Origin: Oppiella nova
Taxonomy: Eukaryota > Arthropoda > Arachnida > Sarcoptiformes > Oppiidae
DNA length: 64,000 bases
Direction of reading: 5' to 3'
NCBI GenBank assembly: GCA_905397405.1
Contig: CAJPVJ010000001.1
Location: forward strand, 186,001 to 250,000
A program made the position numbers and the translations under genes. Numbering within the stretch: position 1 is the first letter of the stretch; each line of letters begins with the position of its first letter. The notes under the pieces were generated by a model, which saw only the letters and a program-made list of their open reading frames with translations, was not told where the DNA came from and did no database searches. This document shows positions 36,393-47,042 of the stretch, piece by piece.

Positions 36393-37919
36393 TTATTGTG
36401 CAACAGCATCAACCACTGGGATTTTACCAATTTTGGCTTGCCAGATTTTAGGTGCAGTCGCATGAATAGAAGTACCATTGACATCAACTGCAACAGATAC
36501 AGGCATGTCTTGTACTTTAAATTTATAAATAGCTTCCATACCTAAGTCAGCAAATGCAACAACTTCTGCTTCACGAATGGCTTTAGATACTAAATAAGCA
36601 GCACCACCAACAGCCATTAAATAAGTCGCTTTATTGTCTTTGATTGCTTCAACAGCAGCAGGTCCACGATCCGCTTTACCAATCATACCGAACAAGCCAG
36701 TCGCTTCAAGGACTTGACGTGTGAACTTATCCATACGCGTTGCTGTTGTTGGACCAGCAGGGCCTACAACTTCATCGCCTACAGGATCTACAGGTCCCAC
36801 GTAGTAAATGAATTTACCTTTGAGATCTACAGGTAACTGTTCGCCTTTATTTAACATGTCAACCATGCGTTTATGCGCAGCATCACGACCTGTATAGATG
36901 GTACCGTTCAATAATAATGTATCACCCGGTTGCCATGAGTTCATTTCTTCCTGTGTGATATTGTCTAAGTCAACACGTTTAGATGTTGACGTATCCCAAG
37001 TCACTTCAGGGTAATCTGAAAGTAAAGGCGCTTGAATATGCGCAATACCTGAACCGTCTAACTGGAAATGAGCGTGACGAGTTGCAGCGCAGTTTGGAAT
37101 CATACCGACTGGTTTACCAGCAGCATGACAAGGGTAGTCTTTGATCTTAATATCAAGTACTGTGGTTAAACCACCAAGGCCTTGTGCACCGATACCCAAT
37201 GCATTTACTTTTTCAAAGATTTCAATACGCAGTTCTTCGATTTGGTTCTGTGGACCACGGCGAAGTAACTCGTCCATATTGATTTCTTCCATGAGTGATT
37301 CTTTTGCAAGCATCATGGCTTTTTCAGCAGTACCACCAATACCAATACCGAGCATACCAGGAGGGCACCAACCTGCACCCATCGTTGGTACAGTTTTAAG
37401 TACCCAATCTACGATCGAGTCAGAAGGGTTAAGCATTGCCAGTTTAGATTTATTCTCTGAACCACCACCTTTCGCTGCAACAGTAATATCGACTTTATTG
37501 CCTGGAACGAGTTTGTAGTGAATTACAGCAGGTGTATTGTCTTTGGTATTTTTACGACCAAAAGCAGGATCTGCTAAAACTGAAGCGCGGAGTACGTTGC
37601 TGTTTTCTAAATAACCTTGGCGTACACCTTCATTGATCGCATCATCTAAGCTCATGGTTAAATCAAATTTAACATCTAAGCCCACGTCAACAAATACGTT
37701 AACAATACCAGTATCTTGACAGATTGGACGATGACCTTCTGCACACATACGTGAGTTAATTAAGATTTGTGCAATTGCATCCTTTGCAGCTTGGTTCTCT
37801 TCACGATCATAAGCACGGCTCATCGCTTGGATAAAGTCTTGTGGATGATAGTACGAAATGAACTGAAGCGCGTCCTTGACCGATGTGATCAAGTCATCTT
37901 GTTTGATAATAGTTGTCAT
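36393..37919 (-). CDS. fumA: Fumarate hydratase, class I (iron-sulfur)
   Basis: It interconverts fumarate and malate in the TCA cycle using a labile [4Fe-4S] cluster. The 508 residues match single-chain class I fumarases. N-terminal alpha part: 'LINSRMCAEGHRPICQDTGIVNVFV' (Cys ligand), 'AAKGGGSENKSKLAMLNPSD' and 'GWCPPGMLGIGIGGTAEKAMMLAKESL' (Cys); 'LDIKIKDYPCHAAGKPVGMIPNCAATRHAHF' carries more Cys. The beta part starts after residue 330: 'GDTLLLNGTIYTGRDAAHKRM', 'YYVGPVDPVGDEVVGPAGPTTATRMDKF'. It is oxygen-sensitive in relatives. The symbol follows common usage; fumB is equally defensible. Confidence 0.93.
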   Translation of the reverse strand: MTTIIKQDDLITSVKDALQFISYYHPQDFIQAMSRAYDREENQAAKDAIAQILINSRMCAEGHRPICQDTGIVNVFVDVGLDVKFDLTMSLDDAINEGVRQGYLENSNVLRASVLADPAFGRKNTKDNTPAVIHYKLVPGNKVDITVAAKGGGSENKSKLAMLNPSDSIVDWVLKTVPTMGAGWCPPGMLGIGIGGTAEKAMMLAKESLMEEINMDELLRRGPQNQIEELRIEIFEKVNALGIGAQGLGGLTTVLDIKIKDYPCHAAGKPVGMIPNCAATRHAHFQLDGSGIAHIQAPLLSDYPEVTWDTSTSKRVDLDNITQEEMNSWQPGDTLLLNGTIYTGRDAAHKRMVDMLNKGEQLPVDLKGKFIYYVGPVDPVGDEVVGPAGPTTATRMDKFTRQVLEATGLFGMIGKADRGPAAVEAIKDNKATYLMAVGGAAYLVSKAIREAEVVAFADLGMEAIYKFKVQDMPVSVAVDVNGTSIHATAPKIWQAKIGKIPVVDAVAQ

Positions 37920-38183
37920 ATCAAAAATCTCTTGAGCGGGCTGTTAGCTAGCGGGCTAAATTATACGTGATATTGCTTGTTTTGTGGTGGCTTAGATCTA
38001 ATTTCAGCCTAAAGTTTTATGATTTTATTTGAGAAACTCAGCTTATATTTTGGTTGATCAAGTCAACTTTTCTACTTTTTATATAAATGATGATAAAGCA
38101 GTATTGAAATAAATTTTCAGATTTTACAGGGTGAAAAGCTCTATACTCTGTTGAGTCAAAAGCTTGGGCTAAATAACAACAAC

Positions 38184-38795
38184 ATGGAAAACTATACGCA
38201 TCTTGCGGAAAATATTATTGAAATTTATAAAAAGCATGCTCGTGCATGGACTCAATTACGCGGGGAGTTTCTTTATGAAAAAGCGTGGTTGGATCGCTTT
38301 TTAACTTTAATTCCAGCTCACTCCCATATTCTGGATTTGGGCTGTGGCTCTGCAAAACCAATTGCTGCTTATTTGATTGAGCAAGAGAATACTGTGACAG
38401 GTGTTGATAGTTCTGATGTGATGATTGAAATGGCGAAAAAGAATTTTCCTGAGCACACTTGGATTTTAGCTGATATGCGAACAGTAAATTTAAATCGCAA
38501 GTTTGATGCAATACTCGCTTGGGATAGCTTTTTTCATCTTACACAACAAGATCAGCGAGATATGTTTGAAATTTTTAATCAATATACAAAAGCTGGCGCT
38601 GCTTTAATGTTTACCAGTGGACCATCACAGGGTGAAGCGATTGGAGAGATGTTTGGCGATGCTTTATATCATGCTAGCTTATCATCCGCTGAATATCATG
38701 AATTATTGAAAAAGTATAATTTTGAAGTGATAGAGATGATTGCTGAAGATCGTGATTGTACAGGGCATACTGTTTGGTTAGCCAAGCGAATATAA
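38184..38795 (+). CDS. Class I SAM-dependent methyltransferase
   Basis: A protein of about 203 residues with 'HSHILDLGCGSAKPIAAYLIEQENTVTGVDSSDVMIEMAKKNFP' (motif I with the SAM-binding Gly-rich loop and acidic Asp), 'TWILADMRTVNLNRKFDAILAWDSFFHLTQQDQ' and 'AGAALMFTSGPSQGE'. The substrate is unknown. The start is uncertain: the ATG at 38184 gives 'MENYTHLAENI', while a TTG eleven codons upstream is the longest option and neither has a strong ribosome site. Confidence 0.75.
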   Translation: MENYTHLAENIIEIYKKHARAWTQLRGEFLYEKAWLDRFLTLIPAHSHILDLGCGSAKPIAAYLIEQENTVTGVDSSDVMIEMAKKNFPEHTWILADMRTVNLNRKFDAILAWDSFFHLTQQDQRDMFEIFNQYTKAGAALMFTSGPSQGEAIGEMFGDALYHASLSSAEYHELLKKYNFEVIEMIAEDRDCTGHTVWLAKRI

Positions 38796-39037
38796 AATAT
38801 CTAGATGAATGTAAATTAAGCAACAAATAAAACGATATCAAAAAATTTAAGATTCTCAAAATGAGAGACTCATATATTTAAATTATGAGTATTAAAGTTA
38901 TTTTTTAGTTTGATTTCTAAATAAGCAAAAATAATCCTATCCATTTTAATGTACTTTTCACGGTTATTTTTTAAACCATTATCATTTTGTAGTTAAATTA
39001 GCATGTTATTGTAATTTTTGGTGAGAAATTGTATTAT

Positions 39038-39056
39038 AATGATAACTATTCTCATT
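39038..39056. promoter_or_regulatory. Fur-like operator
   Basis: The 19-base AATGATAAC-T-ATTCTCATT resembles the Fur palindrome (7-1-7 core TGATAAC-T-ATTCTCA, two changes from TGATAATnATTATCA). It ends 17 bases before the receptor ATG. Confidence 0.72.
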
Positions 39057-39073
39057 ATGTTTTCGGTGCAATC

Positions 39074-41260
39074 ATGCCTTTTGTTAAAAAAAGCTTAACT
39101 TTAATGATGCTGTCGACGGGAGGACTTTTCGTTTCCTCTCTAACACTTGCAAATACAGATAGTAGTGAAGAACAGAAAAAAAATACGGCAACGCTTCCCA
39201 CGATTGTAATTGAAGCAATGAATGATGGTGATCCAATAAAAACATATGTGGACTATAAACAAGCCAATGTTACGAGAAATGGTTTAGATAAAAAAGATAT
39301 ACCACAAACGATTGATACAATTGATGTTGCTAAATATAAGCTTTATGGCGCAAATGATCTAAGTGTTATGTTACAAGGCACACCAGGCGTTTCAACCAGC
39401 TACGATATGCGTGGTGATGGTATTATGCTGCGTGGTTTTAGTGCGGATTCTGGTGATATCTATCGTGATGGTGTGCGTGAAAGTGGACAGATACGTCGTA
39501 GTACCGCCAATGTTGAACGGATTGAAATTTTAAAAGGCCCAGCATCTGTATTATATGGCCGTAGTGGCGGTGGTGGTGTGATCAACATGGTCACCAAATA
39601 TGCAAATTTTGATTCGGGAAGTTCAGTTGGAGCATACGCGGGTTCTTATAGCAATATTGGGGGAACACTTGATATTAATAAAGTACTCAATGATAACTGG
39701 GCTGTCCGTTTGGTTGGTGAAAAGTCCGATACCAATAGTTTCCGTTCTGAAATCGGCGCCAATGAGGAAATGATTTCTCCAAGTGTGACTTATCGTAGTG
39801 ATGATGAAAAGCTACTTTGGACAACGGAATTTACTTACGACAATATAAATCGGGTTCCTGATCGTGGTCCTTCTTATGATAATTTGCCTACAGGAACTTC
39901 AATTAAGATGGGGTTTGCTCAACCTGGTGATTATGTAGAAGATATTCTTCAAACAATGCGTACAGATGTTAAATATGAATTTGCACCAAATTGGAAATTT
40001 CACTGGGGTTTAAGTCATCGTGAGTCGGAACAAAATTTTGATCATTTTTATTTAGGCTCTATGTGTACTGCTGACGTGAAGCCAACGAATACAAATAAAG
40101 GATGTTATAAAGGTTATGTCAATCAAATTTATTATTGGCAACAGACAACCAATAAAACCACAACCAATACTTGGGATATAACCGGTGAATTTAATACTGG
40201 GGCGATTAAACATAATGTTCTAGTTGGTACAGACTGGTCTTATGAGCAGAGAGAACCCTTACTATCAAATAAAAATAAGGATGGCTCATTGATTTATGGA
40301 TTTGTTAATCCATTAACAGGTGATCGTTTTAGTAACCGTGGTACAGGGCATATTACTACCTCGCATAATTATAATGAAGGAACAAATTATGCGCTTTTCC
40401 TTCAGGATCTCATTAGCTTTAATGATCAGTTTAAAATGATGTTAGGTGGGCGATATGATTACTATGAGTCAAAAACTACAAATAAGTTAGAGAGTTCAAC
40501 CTCATACCGACAATCACGCGAAGTTAAAGATGAGACATTTAGCCCAAATGTAGGTTTTGTATGGCAACCCGTCCCTGAACAAAGTCTATATGCATCTTAT
40601 AGTCGAAGTTTTTCACCCTTTGGCGGCAATATGGGCGTAAATGTTATAAATGCAACCGATGATCTAAGTGCATTTAATTATGAGCCGCAATATCTTGATC
40701 AATATGAAGTGGGTATAAAAAGTGATTGGCTGGATTCTAAGCTAAACACACAATTATCTGTATTCAATATTAAAAAACATAATATCCGCGCGCGTAAAGA
40801 TCCAGATGATAATAACTCGCCTTATGTTGTTGTTGGGGAAAATGAATCTAAAGGATTAGAGTTTAGTTTTATTGGTCAGGCACTGAATAATATTTATGTT
40901 CGAGGTGGCTATGGTTATACAGATGCCAAAATTACTAAACATGATGTAAGACCTGAATTAGTAGATAATAATTTACGCAATGTTTCCAAGCATACAGGCA
41001 ATTTGTTTGTACGTTATCTTCCTACCGAAAAAATTTATGGCGAGATCGGTGCAACCTATATGGGGGATTATTATACTTCTGATGAAAATACCACCAAAAT
41101 GCCAGATTGGACTCGTGTAGATGCTGCAATTGGTTATAAAGACGATAAATGGGGCGCGACGATTGCTGTGAATAATTTAACAGATAAAGAATATTGGCGT
41201 TCAAACGCTATGCCTGGTACTCCGCGTAATTATTTATTCCGCGTGAACTATTTCTTCTAA
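39074..41260 (+). CDS. TonB-dependent siderophore receptor
   Basis: An outer-membrane receptor of 728 residues: signal 'MPFVKKSLTLMMLSTGGLFVSSLTLA'; TonB-box region 'ATLPTIVIEA'; plug 'KKDIPQTIDTIDVAKYKLYGANDLSVMLQGTPGVSTSYDMRGDGIMLRGFSADSGDIYRDGVRE' and 'VERIEILKGPASVLYGRSGGGGVINMVTKY'; barrel ending 'NYLFRVNYFF'. The SVLYGRSGGGGVINMVTK plug motif and the TIGR01783-like layout indicate a siderophore receptor, but the ligand is not readable. I chose the ATG at 39074 (GGTG six bases upstream), since the longer in-frame TTG start would translate through the Fur box. Its sequence differs from the two receptors at 24760 and 27516, so it is not a recent copy of them. Confidence 0.88.
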   Translation: MPFVKKSLTLMMLSTGGLFVSSLTLANTDSSEEQKKNTATLPTIVIEAMNDGDPIKTYVDYKQANVTRNGLDKKDIPQTIDTIDVAKYKLYGANDLSVMLQGTPGVSTSYDMRGDGIMLRGFSADSGDIYRDGVRESGQIRRSTANVERIEILKGPASVLYGRSGGGGVINMVTKYANFDSGSSVGAYAGSYSNIGGTLDINKVLNDNWAVRLVGEKSDTNSFRSEIGANEEMISPSVTYRSDDEKLLWTTEFTYDNINRVPDRGPSYDNLPTGTSIKMGFAQPGDYVEDILQTMRTDVKYEFAPNWKFHWGLSHRESEQNFDHFYLGSMCTADVKPTNTNKGCYKGYVNQIYYWQQTTNKTTTNTWDITGEFNTGAIKHNVLVGTDWSYEQREPLLSNKNKDGSLIYGFVNPLTGDRFSNRGTGHITTSHNYNEGTNYALFLQDLISFNDQFKMMLGGRYDYYESKTTNKLESSTSYRQSREVKDETFSPNVGFVWQPVPEQSLYASYSRSFSPFGGNMGVNVINATDDLSAFNYEPQYLDQYEVGIKSDWLDSKLNTQLSVFNIKKHNIRARKDPDDNNSPYVVVGENESKGLEFSFIGQALNNIYVRGGYGYTDAKITKHDVRPELVDNNLRNVSKHTGNLFVRYLPTEKIYGEIGATYMGDYYTSDENTTKMPDWTRVDAAIGYKDDKWGATIAVNNLTDKEYWRSNAMPGTPRNYLFRVNYFF

Positions 41261-41368
41261 GCTTTAATTTCATTGAAAATAAAGCTGTCTAATACCCATG
41301 ATAGCAATTGAATCGATGGGGATATCAGTATCATAAAGACTGATTTATGAATTTTTGGTCAGTACATT

Positions 41369-41402
41369 AAAAAAACCACCCAATTGATTTGGGTGGTTTT
41401 TT
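41369..41402. terminator. Bidirectional terminator between the receptor gene and pta
   Basis: A long perfect stem AAAAAACCACCCA / TGGGTGGTTTTTT with T-runs on both strands, between convergent genes. Confidence 0.93.
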
Positions 41403-41420
41403 ATGTCTAGTAGATCAGAG

Positions 41421-43562
41421 TTAATGTGCAGCTTGTTGTTCTGACTGAATCGCCGTCAATGCAATGGTAAAGACAATATCATCTACCAATGCACCACGAG
41501 ACAAGTCATTTACAGGTTTATTTAAACCTTGCAGCATAGGACCAACACTGACGACATTGGCAGAGCGCTGAACTGCTTTATAGGTGGTATTGCCTGTATT
41601 GAGATCTGGAAAAATAAATACATTGGCACGCCCAGCCACTTGAGAGTCTGGTGCTTTAGAGCGGCCAACACTTTCAACAGATGCAGCATCATATTGTAAA
41701 GGGCCATCAATCAGTAAATCTGGACGACGTTGTTTGGCAATTTCCGTGGCTTTTGCAACTTTTTCAACTTCCGCACCTGCACCTGAAGTGCCGGTTGAAT
41801 AAGAAATCATGGCAATACGTGGATCAATACCAAATGCTTTTGCCGAATCTGCAGATTGAATTGCAATCTCCGCCAATTGTTCAGCATCTGGATCTGGATT
41901 GATTGCACAATCACCATATACATAAACTTCGTCTGGCAACAGCATAAAGAAGATTGAAGAGACCAAAGAGTATTCTGGTGCAGTTTTGATCAGCTGGAAT
42001 GCAGGGCGCACTGTATTGGCGGTGGTATGTATAGCACCAGAAACAAGTCCATCGACTTGATCAAGTGCCAGCATCATCGTACCGAGTACCACAGTATCTT
42101 GCAGTTGCTCACGTGCTTGTAATTCGTTGAGTTTGCCTTTGCGTAATTCAACCATTTGGGTCACGTAGTTTTCACGGATCAGATCTGGATCAATAATTTC
42201 TAAATCCACAGGGAGTTCAATATTACGTGCTTTGGCGACTTCAAGTACCGCTTCAGGTTTTGCTAATAATACACATTGTGCAATACCGCGGGATTGACAG
42301 ATCGCTGCGGCTTGAATGGTACGCGGCTCATCACCTTCAGGCAGTACAATACGTTTTTTTGCAGCAATTGATTTTTGTACCAATTCATGACGGAATGCAG
42401 AAGGGGATAAACGGGGTTTATAGTCACCATTTAACATCTGAGTCAACCATTCTGGATCAATATGGCTTGAAACGAAGCGGGTCACTTGATCGGCACGTTC
42501 AGTATCATCCACAGGAATTTCATTGCTTAAATTGGCAAGTTGCTGTGCTGTTTCAAAGGTACTGAGTGGTGTATGTAAAATCGGTAGACCATTTTTGATT
42601 GCAGACTGGCAGAACTCTAAAACCAATGGATTTGGCTCATGGTGTTCAGTTAAAACTAAACCTGCGAGTGGAATGCCATTGCTGGTGGCTAAACTACTGG
42701 CCAATAACACATCAATACGATCAGAAGCACTGATAATCAGTTCGCCTGCAACGAATTTTTGTAGCTCATGTTCAATATTTGACGCAATTAAGCTGCTGTG
42801 CAATACACGGCGTGTGCTGGCTTTGCCCTGATTAATCCATGTGGCTTGAATTTGTTTTGCTAGGTCTGAGATGCGTGGCACACTCAATGTATCACTGAAT
42901 GGAACTAAGCCAATAATTGGAAACGCTGCTGAACCAATGTGTGCATAAGTTTTTTGAATTTCAGTTTTAAATTTTTCAGTATCTGCAACTAAACGTAGGC
43001 TTGGATCAATGGTCACTGGAATTTGTGCAGATTCAGCAGGTAGGCCACGGGTACGCATAAACAATACGCCTGCATTACGCGATGATGATGCACCACCAAA
43101 ATTACGTACTTGTGCTTCAACTTTTTCAGCAGTTTGTTCTGGTTTTTCGATATTGGCATTGCTGACAAAGACAACTTTTGCATCCAAAGCTTGCGCCAAA
43201 GAGGCATTTAAATCACTGGCAAAAGCATCACGTGCAGTAGGGACTAAGCCTTCTACAATCACAATGTCATGGGACTTTGCAATTTGGCGTTGTAAGCTGA
43301 CTGCTTCTTCAAGGAGTTCATCTTTTTCACCATCATTGAGCTGTTGTGTGATTTTTGCATAAGCTATCGGTTCAACCGTATCTAATTTTGAGATATGACG
43401 GTAAAGCGCAGTGGTGCGGTCTGGTTCAGCGATTAATTCTTGTGAAAATGGTTTTACAAAGCCTGCTTTAACGCCTTGGCATTCCAATGCATAGACTAAA
43501 CCTAAACACGCAGACGTTAAGCCTACGCCTTCCCCAGTTGGAACCAATAAAATTGTTTTCAT
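41421..43562 (-). CDS. pta: Phosphate acetyltransferase
   Basis: It converts acetyl-CoA and phosphate to acetyl phosphate, the first step of acetate overflow. At 713 residues it is the long form with an N-terminal P-loop-like regulatory domain ('ILLVPTGEGVGLTSACLGLVYALE'), a central DRTGG domain, and a catalytic PTA_PTB C-terminal domain ('KKRIVLPEGDEPRTIQAAAICQSRGIAQCVLLAKPEAV', 'LVSGAIHTTANTVRPAFQLIKT', 'MISYSTGTSGAGAEVEKV', 'RANVFIFPDLNTGN'). It follows ackA on the same strand after 276 bases. The Shine-Dalgarno is weak. Confidence 0.96.
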   Translation of the reverse strand: MKTILLVPTGEGVGLTSACLGLVYALECQGVKAGFVKPFSQELIAEPDRTTALYRHISKLDTVEPIAYAKITQQLNDGEKDELLEEAVSLQRQIAKSHDIVIVEGLVPTARDAFASDLNASLAQALDAKVVFVSNANIEKPEQTAEKVEAQVRNFGGASSSRNAGVLFMRTRGLPAESAQIPVTIDPSLRLVADTEKFKTEIQKTYAHIGSAAFPIIGLVPFSDTLSVPRISDLAKQIQATWINQGKASTRRVLHSSLIASNIEHELQKFVAGELIISASDRIDVLLASSLATSNGIPLAGLVLTEHHEPNPLVLEFCQSAIKNGLPILHTPLSTFETAQQLANLSNEIPVDDTERADQVTRFVSSHIDPEWLTQMLNGDYKPRLSPSAFRHELVQKSIAAKKRIVLPEGDEPRTIQAAAICQSRGIAQCVLLAKPEAVLEVAKARNIELPVDLEIIDPDLIRENYVTQMVELRKGKLNELQAREQLQDTVVLGTMMLALDQVDGLVSGAIHTTANTVRPAFQLIKTAPEYSLVSSIFFMLLPDEVYVYGDCAINPDPDAEQLAEIAIQSADSAKAFGIDPRIAMISYSTGTSGAGAEVEKVAKATEIAKQRRPDLLIDGPLQYDAASVESVGRSKAPDSQVAGRANVFIFPDLNTGNTTYKAVQRSANVVSVGPMLQGLNKPVNDLSRGALVDDIVFTIALTAIQSEQQAAH

Positions 43563-43838
43563 AGACGATTCTTTAATCAGTAAAAATATGTGAATTCATG
43601 GGTAAATTGAAGATGAATATCTCCAATCATCTGTTTCACTCAACATCTTTTTAGTGGTGTATACAGTGATCGCAAAACGATATTCATCTACAAGACTGGT
43701 TTATATATTTATGCTAGCTTAAATGATTGCAAAACAGCTTTATATCAAAAAACTGCTCAAGATCATTGTCAATAACGAGCTTGAGTATGCTGCTATTTCA
43801 ACATGTATACCCAAAGCTCGTACAAGACTTACGACAGC

Positions 43839-45056
43839 TTAAGCTGTCGCAATATCAGATTCAGGCTTTTTTGCGGCCTGTTGTACCTCGTGTTCTACAA
43901 CATGAACAGTTTCTTTAGCAATACGACCTTCTTCATCGGTTGGTATTACCCAAATTTGAGGACCTGTTCCAGCATCAATTCGACCTTCTGTACCACGTTT
44001 TAAACCATCATTCTGTTCTTTGCTGAGGTTGAAACCGAAGTGTGGTAAGTAAGCAATCGTTTTTTCACGAATATAGGCAGAATTTTCACCAATACCGCCT
44101 GTAAAGAATAAACCATCGATACGCGGTAAACCGCAGCTTAATGCCGCAAGTGATTTGGCTAGACGATAACAGAATACTTCAATCGCCAAAGTCGCATCTT
44201 CATTACCTTGTTCTGAAGCTTCAATCAAGGTACGCATATCATTTGAAAGATCTGATAAGCCCAGTAAGCCTGATTCACTGTTCAGCATTTTATCAATTTT
44301 ATAGATGTCCCAGCCTAGATTTGAAGCAAGGAAGCTATGAATACTTGGATCAACATCACCACTACGGGTACCCATGACCACGCCTTCAAGCGGAGTGAGT
44401 CCCATGGATGTATCGACACTTTGACCATTCCAGATGGCACAAGTTGAGCTACCATTGCCTAAGTGTGCTGTTAACCAACCGCCATGTTTGTAGCTACCCG
44501 CAAGTTCAGAACCACGTTCAGAAACATAGGCATGACTGGTGCCATGGAAACCATAACGACGAACATTATGTTGTGTATACAGGAACTTTGGTAAAGCATA
44601 ACGATATGCATGTGCAGGCATGGTTTGATGGAATGCTGTATCAAATACTGCAACTTGCGGTAATTCAGGGAATAGACGCATTGTCGCATCGATACCGACT
44701 AAATGAGCTGGGTTATGCAGCGGTGCAAGTGGTGTTGCTTCACGAATTTTTTCTACAATTTCAGGCGTCAATAACTCAGCTTTGGTTAAGGTACCGCCAT
44801 GAACAACACGGTGTCCAATGGCTTGAGGTTTATACTGTGATAAACGACCTAAGATGGTTTCTAAAGCTTTTTCATGGTCTGCATAGGGAATTGAAAGCTC
44901 AAGCGGTTGATTGCCTGCCGTGATTCCTTTAATACGTGCATCAGCAGAGCCTAGGTTTTCTGCTAAACCAAAGATTCGATCTTCACGACGTTCAGAAACA
45001 AGCGCATATTTGATTGATGAAGATCCGCAGTTAATTACTAATACTGATGTAGACAC
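43839..45056 (-). CDS. ackA: Acetate kinase
   Basis: It converts acetyl phosphate and ADP to acetate and ATP. About 405 residues with the ASKHA fold. Motifs: '[20 protein letters not shown]' (phosphate loop), '[10 protein letters not shown]' (active-site Arg/His), '[22 protein letters not shown]', '[14 protein letters not shown]', '[13 protein letters not shown]' and '[14 protein letters not shown]'. I place the start at the GTG at 45056 so the protein begins Met-Ser-Thr-Ser as in relatives; an ATG 36 bases upstream is also in frame and gives a longer N-terminus. pta lies downstream on the same strand. Confidence 0.95.
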   Translation of the reverse strand: MSTSVLVINCGSSSIKYALVSERREDRIFGLAENLGSADARIKGITAGNQPLELSIPYADHEKALETILGRLSQYKPQAIGHRVVHGGTLTKAELLTPEIVEKIREATPLAPLHNPAHLVGIDATMRLFPELPQVAVFDTAFHQTMPAHAYRYALPKFLYTQHNVRRYGFHGTSHAYVSERGSELAGSYKHGGWLTAHLGNGSSTCAIWNGQSVDTSMGLTPLEGVVMGTRSGDVDPSIHSFLASNLGWDIYKIDKMLNSESGLLGLSDLSNDMRTLIEASEQGNEDATLAIEVFCYRLAKSLAALSCGLPRIDGLFFTGGIGENSAYIREKTIAYLPHFGFNLSKEQNDGLKRGTEGRIDAGTGPQIWVIPTDEEGRIAKETVHVVEHEVQQAAKKPESDIATA

Positions 45057-45411
45057 GTTTGAATACCCGAAATTATAATTTAAAAAAGTCATCCTGATTG
45101 ATCTGATTATGCTTGTTTATAAAGGGCAAATTAGATCAGCAGTCATGTTGTACCATGTGTAGTTTTTTTGTCCTAGATAGACTTTAGGTGATTAGACTTT
45201 TGGACTATCGACCTGATATTGATTAATAATTAATATTTATCAATTGATTGTTAAAAATTATCACTCATTGTTGTTTTAATCTATCAGCATTATATAGTTT
45301 CTTGTAAATAATCTTGTCCTATCCAAAGGCAATCTTTGCGTCTTTCTAAAAGACAAGCACATATTTTTTATCAAAATTTTAAATTGATTGACGTTTTTAA
45401 CTGTGTATTAA
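45057..45411. other. Gene-free stretch between proA and ackA
   Basis: About 350 AT-rich bases holding the ackA upstream region. No gene, repeat or recognisable operator was found beyond the proA terminator at its right edge. Confidence 0.5.
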
Positions 45412-45453
45412 AAATAAAAAACTCAGCATTTATGTTTAGGATAAATGCTGAGT
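45412..45453 (-). terminator. Terminator of proA
   Basis: A perfect 13-base stem ACTCAGCATTTAT / ATAAATGCTGAGT with a 7-base loop; on the minus strand a T-rich run follows. Confidence 0.93.
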
Positions 45454-45473
45454 CGAGTTATTCAAGCTTGGAA

Positions 45474-46739
45474 TCAATGACGAATTTGGCCATCACCTAA
45501 AACAATCCATTTTTGCGAGGTTAAACCTTCAAGACCGACTGGGCCACGGGCATGAATTTTATCCGTAGAAATACCAATTTCAGCACCTAAACCATATTCG
45601 AAACCATCAGCAAAACGCGTTGAAGCATTGACCATGACTGAGCTTGAATCTACACGGGTCAAGAATTGACGCGCTAAGCTAAAGTTTTCAGTGATGATCG
45701 CATCGGTATGATGTGAGCCATATTTGTTAATATGTTGAATGGCTTCTTCAATCCCCGTCACAATTTTCACTGCCAAGATTGGACCTAGATATTCTTCATA
45801 CCAATCTTCTTCACTGGCTGGTTTTACAGCATTGCCTAAGATTTTTTGAACATTGATACAGCCACGTAATTCAACGTTTTTTTCTGCATAAAGCTCAGCG
45901 ATACGGGGTAAAAACTCTTCCGCAATTTTTTCATCAACCAACAATGTTTCCATTGCATTACACACACCATAACGATGTGTTTTTGAGTTTAATGCGATAG
46001 GAAGTGCTTTATGTAGATCTGCCTGCGCCTCAACAAAAACATGGCAGTTTCCATCGAGATGCTTAATCACAGGAATGGTTGCTTCATTGGTAATGCGTTC
46101 AATCAAGCCTTTACCACCACGAGGTACGATGACATCAACATATTCAGACATGGTAATCAATTGACCCACGGCAGCACGGTCAGTGGTGTTAATCACTTGT
46201 ACACAAGTTTCAGGTAAGCCCGCTGCTTTTAAACCATGTTGAATGGCTTCAGCAATTGCTTGATTTGAATTCAATGCTTCAGAACCACCACGTAAAATGA
46301 TGGCATTGCCAGATTTTAACGCAAGTGAGGCCGCTTCAAGGGTAACGTTTGGGCGTGATTCATAAATCATACCGACCACACCTAAAGGCACGCGCATTTT
46401 ACCAATCTGAATACCTGTTGGACGGAAAGCAAGATCCGTGATTTCACCAATCGGATCGACAAGACTGATGACATCTTTTAAGCCTTGTAACATCCCTTTA
46501 AAGCGTGTGGGGTTGAGTTCTAAACGATCAAGTAAAGCACTATCCAATTGATTGTCACGACCTTTGCTCATGTCAATTTGGTTGGCGGCCAAGATTTGCG
46601 GTTGACTATTTTCCAAAGCAGTATAAATCGCAGATAAGGCATTATTTTTTGCAAGTGTAGTTGCGCCTGCCAAAACACTAGCGGCTTGGCGTGCTTGCTT
46701 CCCTACAGTTTGCATATACTGTTCAATTGAGTCTTGCAT
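45474..46739 (-). CDS. proA: Gamma-glutamyl phosphate reductase
   Basis: It reduces gamma-glutamyl phosphate to glutamate semialdehyde in proline synthesis. The 421 residues have the aldehyde-dehydrogenase fold. Motifs: '[43 protein letters not shown]', the catalytic Cys in '[19 protein letters not shown]', and '[17 protein letters not shown]' with '[49 protein letters not shown]' at the C-terminus. proB is not adjacent. The gene has its own strong terminator. Confidence 0.97.
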   Translation of the reverse strand: MQDSIEQYMQTVGKQARQAASVLAGATTLAKNNALSAIYTALENSQPQILAANQIDMSKGRDNQLDSALLDRLELNPTRFKGMLQGLKDVISLVDPIGEITDLAFRPTGIQIGKMRVPLGVVGMIYESRPNVTLEAASLALKSGNAIILRGGSEALNSNQAIAEAIQHGLKAAGLPETCVQVINTTDRAAVGQLITMSEYVDVIVPRGGKGLIERITNEATIPVIKHLDGNCHVFVEAQADLHKALPIALNSKTHRYGVCNAMETLLVDEKIAEEFLPRIAELYAEKNVELRGCINVQKILGNAVKPASEEDWYEEYLGPILAVKIVTGIEEAIQHINKYGSHHTDAIITENFSLARQFLTRVDSSSVMVNASTRFADGFEYGLGAEIGISTDKIHARGPVGLEGLTSQKWIVLGDGQIRH

Positions 46740-47042
46740 AGCAGTTTATTTGATCATTAAAAATTTCCCTTTGATAGTAGCAGTCTAAGTAAAGCCAAGG
46801 AAGTATTTCACTGAAATAAACTTATTTTGCAGCGTTGAAGCGTTAAATATCTTGCAAAATCTTTTGCCATTTAAACTGGATAAACGGTCAATTTAGCGAT
46901 TGCGTATAAATCACACATCTGTAAGAATGAAACAATAAGGACATTGATGTGATACAGAATTCATACGTATCACGAATTTGAAAGAATAATGCGGGTCAAA
47001 ATCTTGCATATTAAAAGAATAAAGCAAGGATGGAGGAAGGAT
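46740..47042. other. Divergent intergenic region between proA and the hydrolase gene
   Basis: About 300 AT-rich bases carrying both promoters. The ribosome site GGAGGAAGG before the hydrolase ATG is unusually strong. I see no operator or RNA. Confidence 0.5.
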
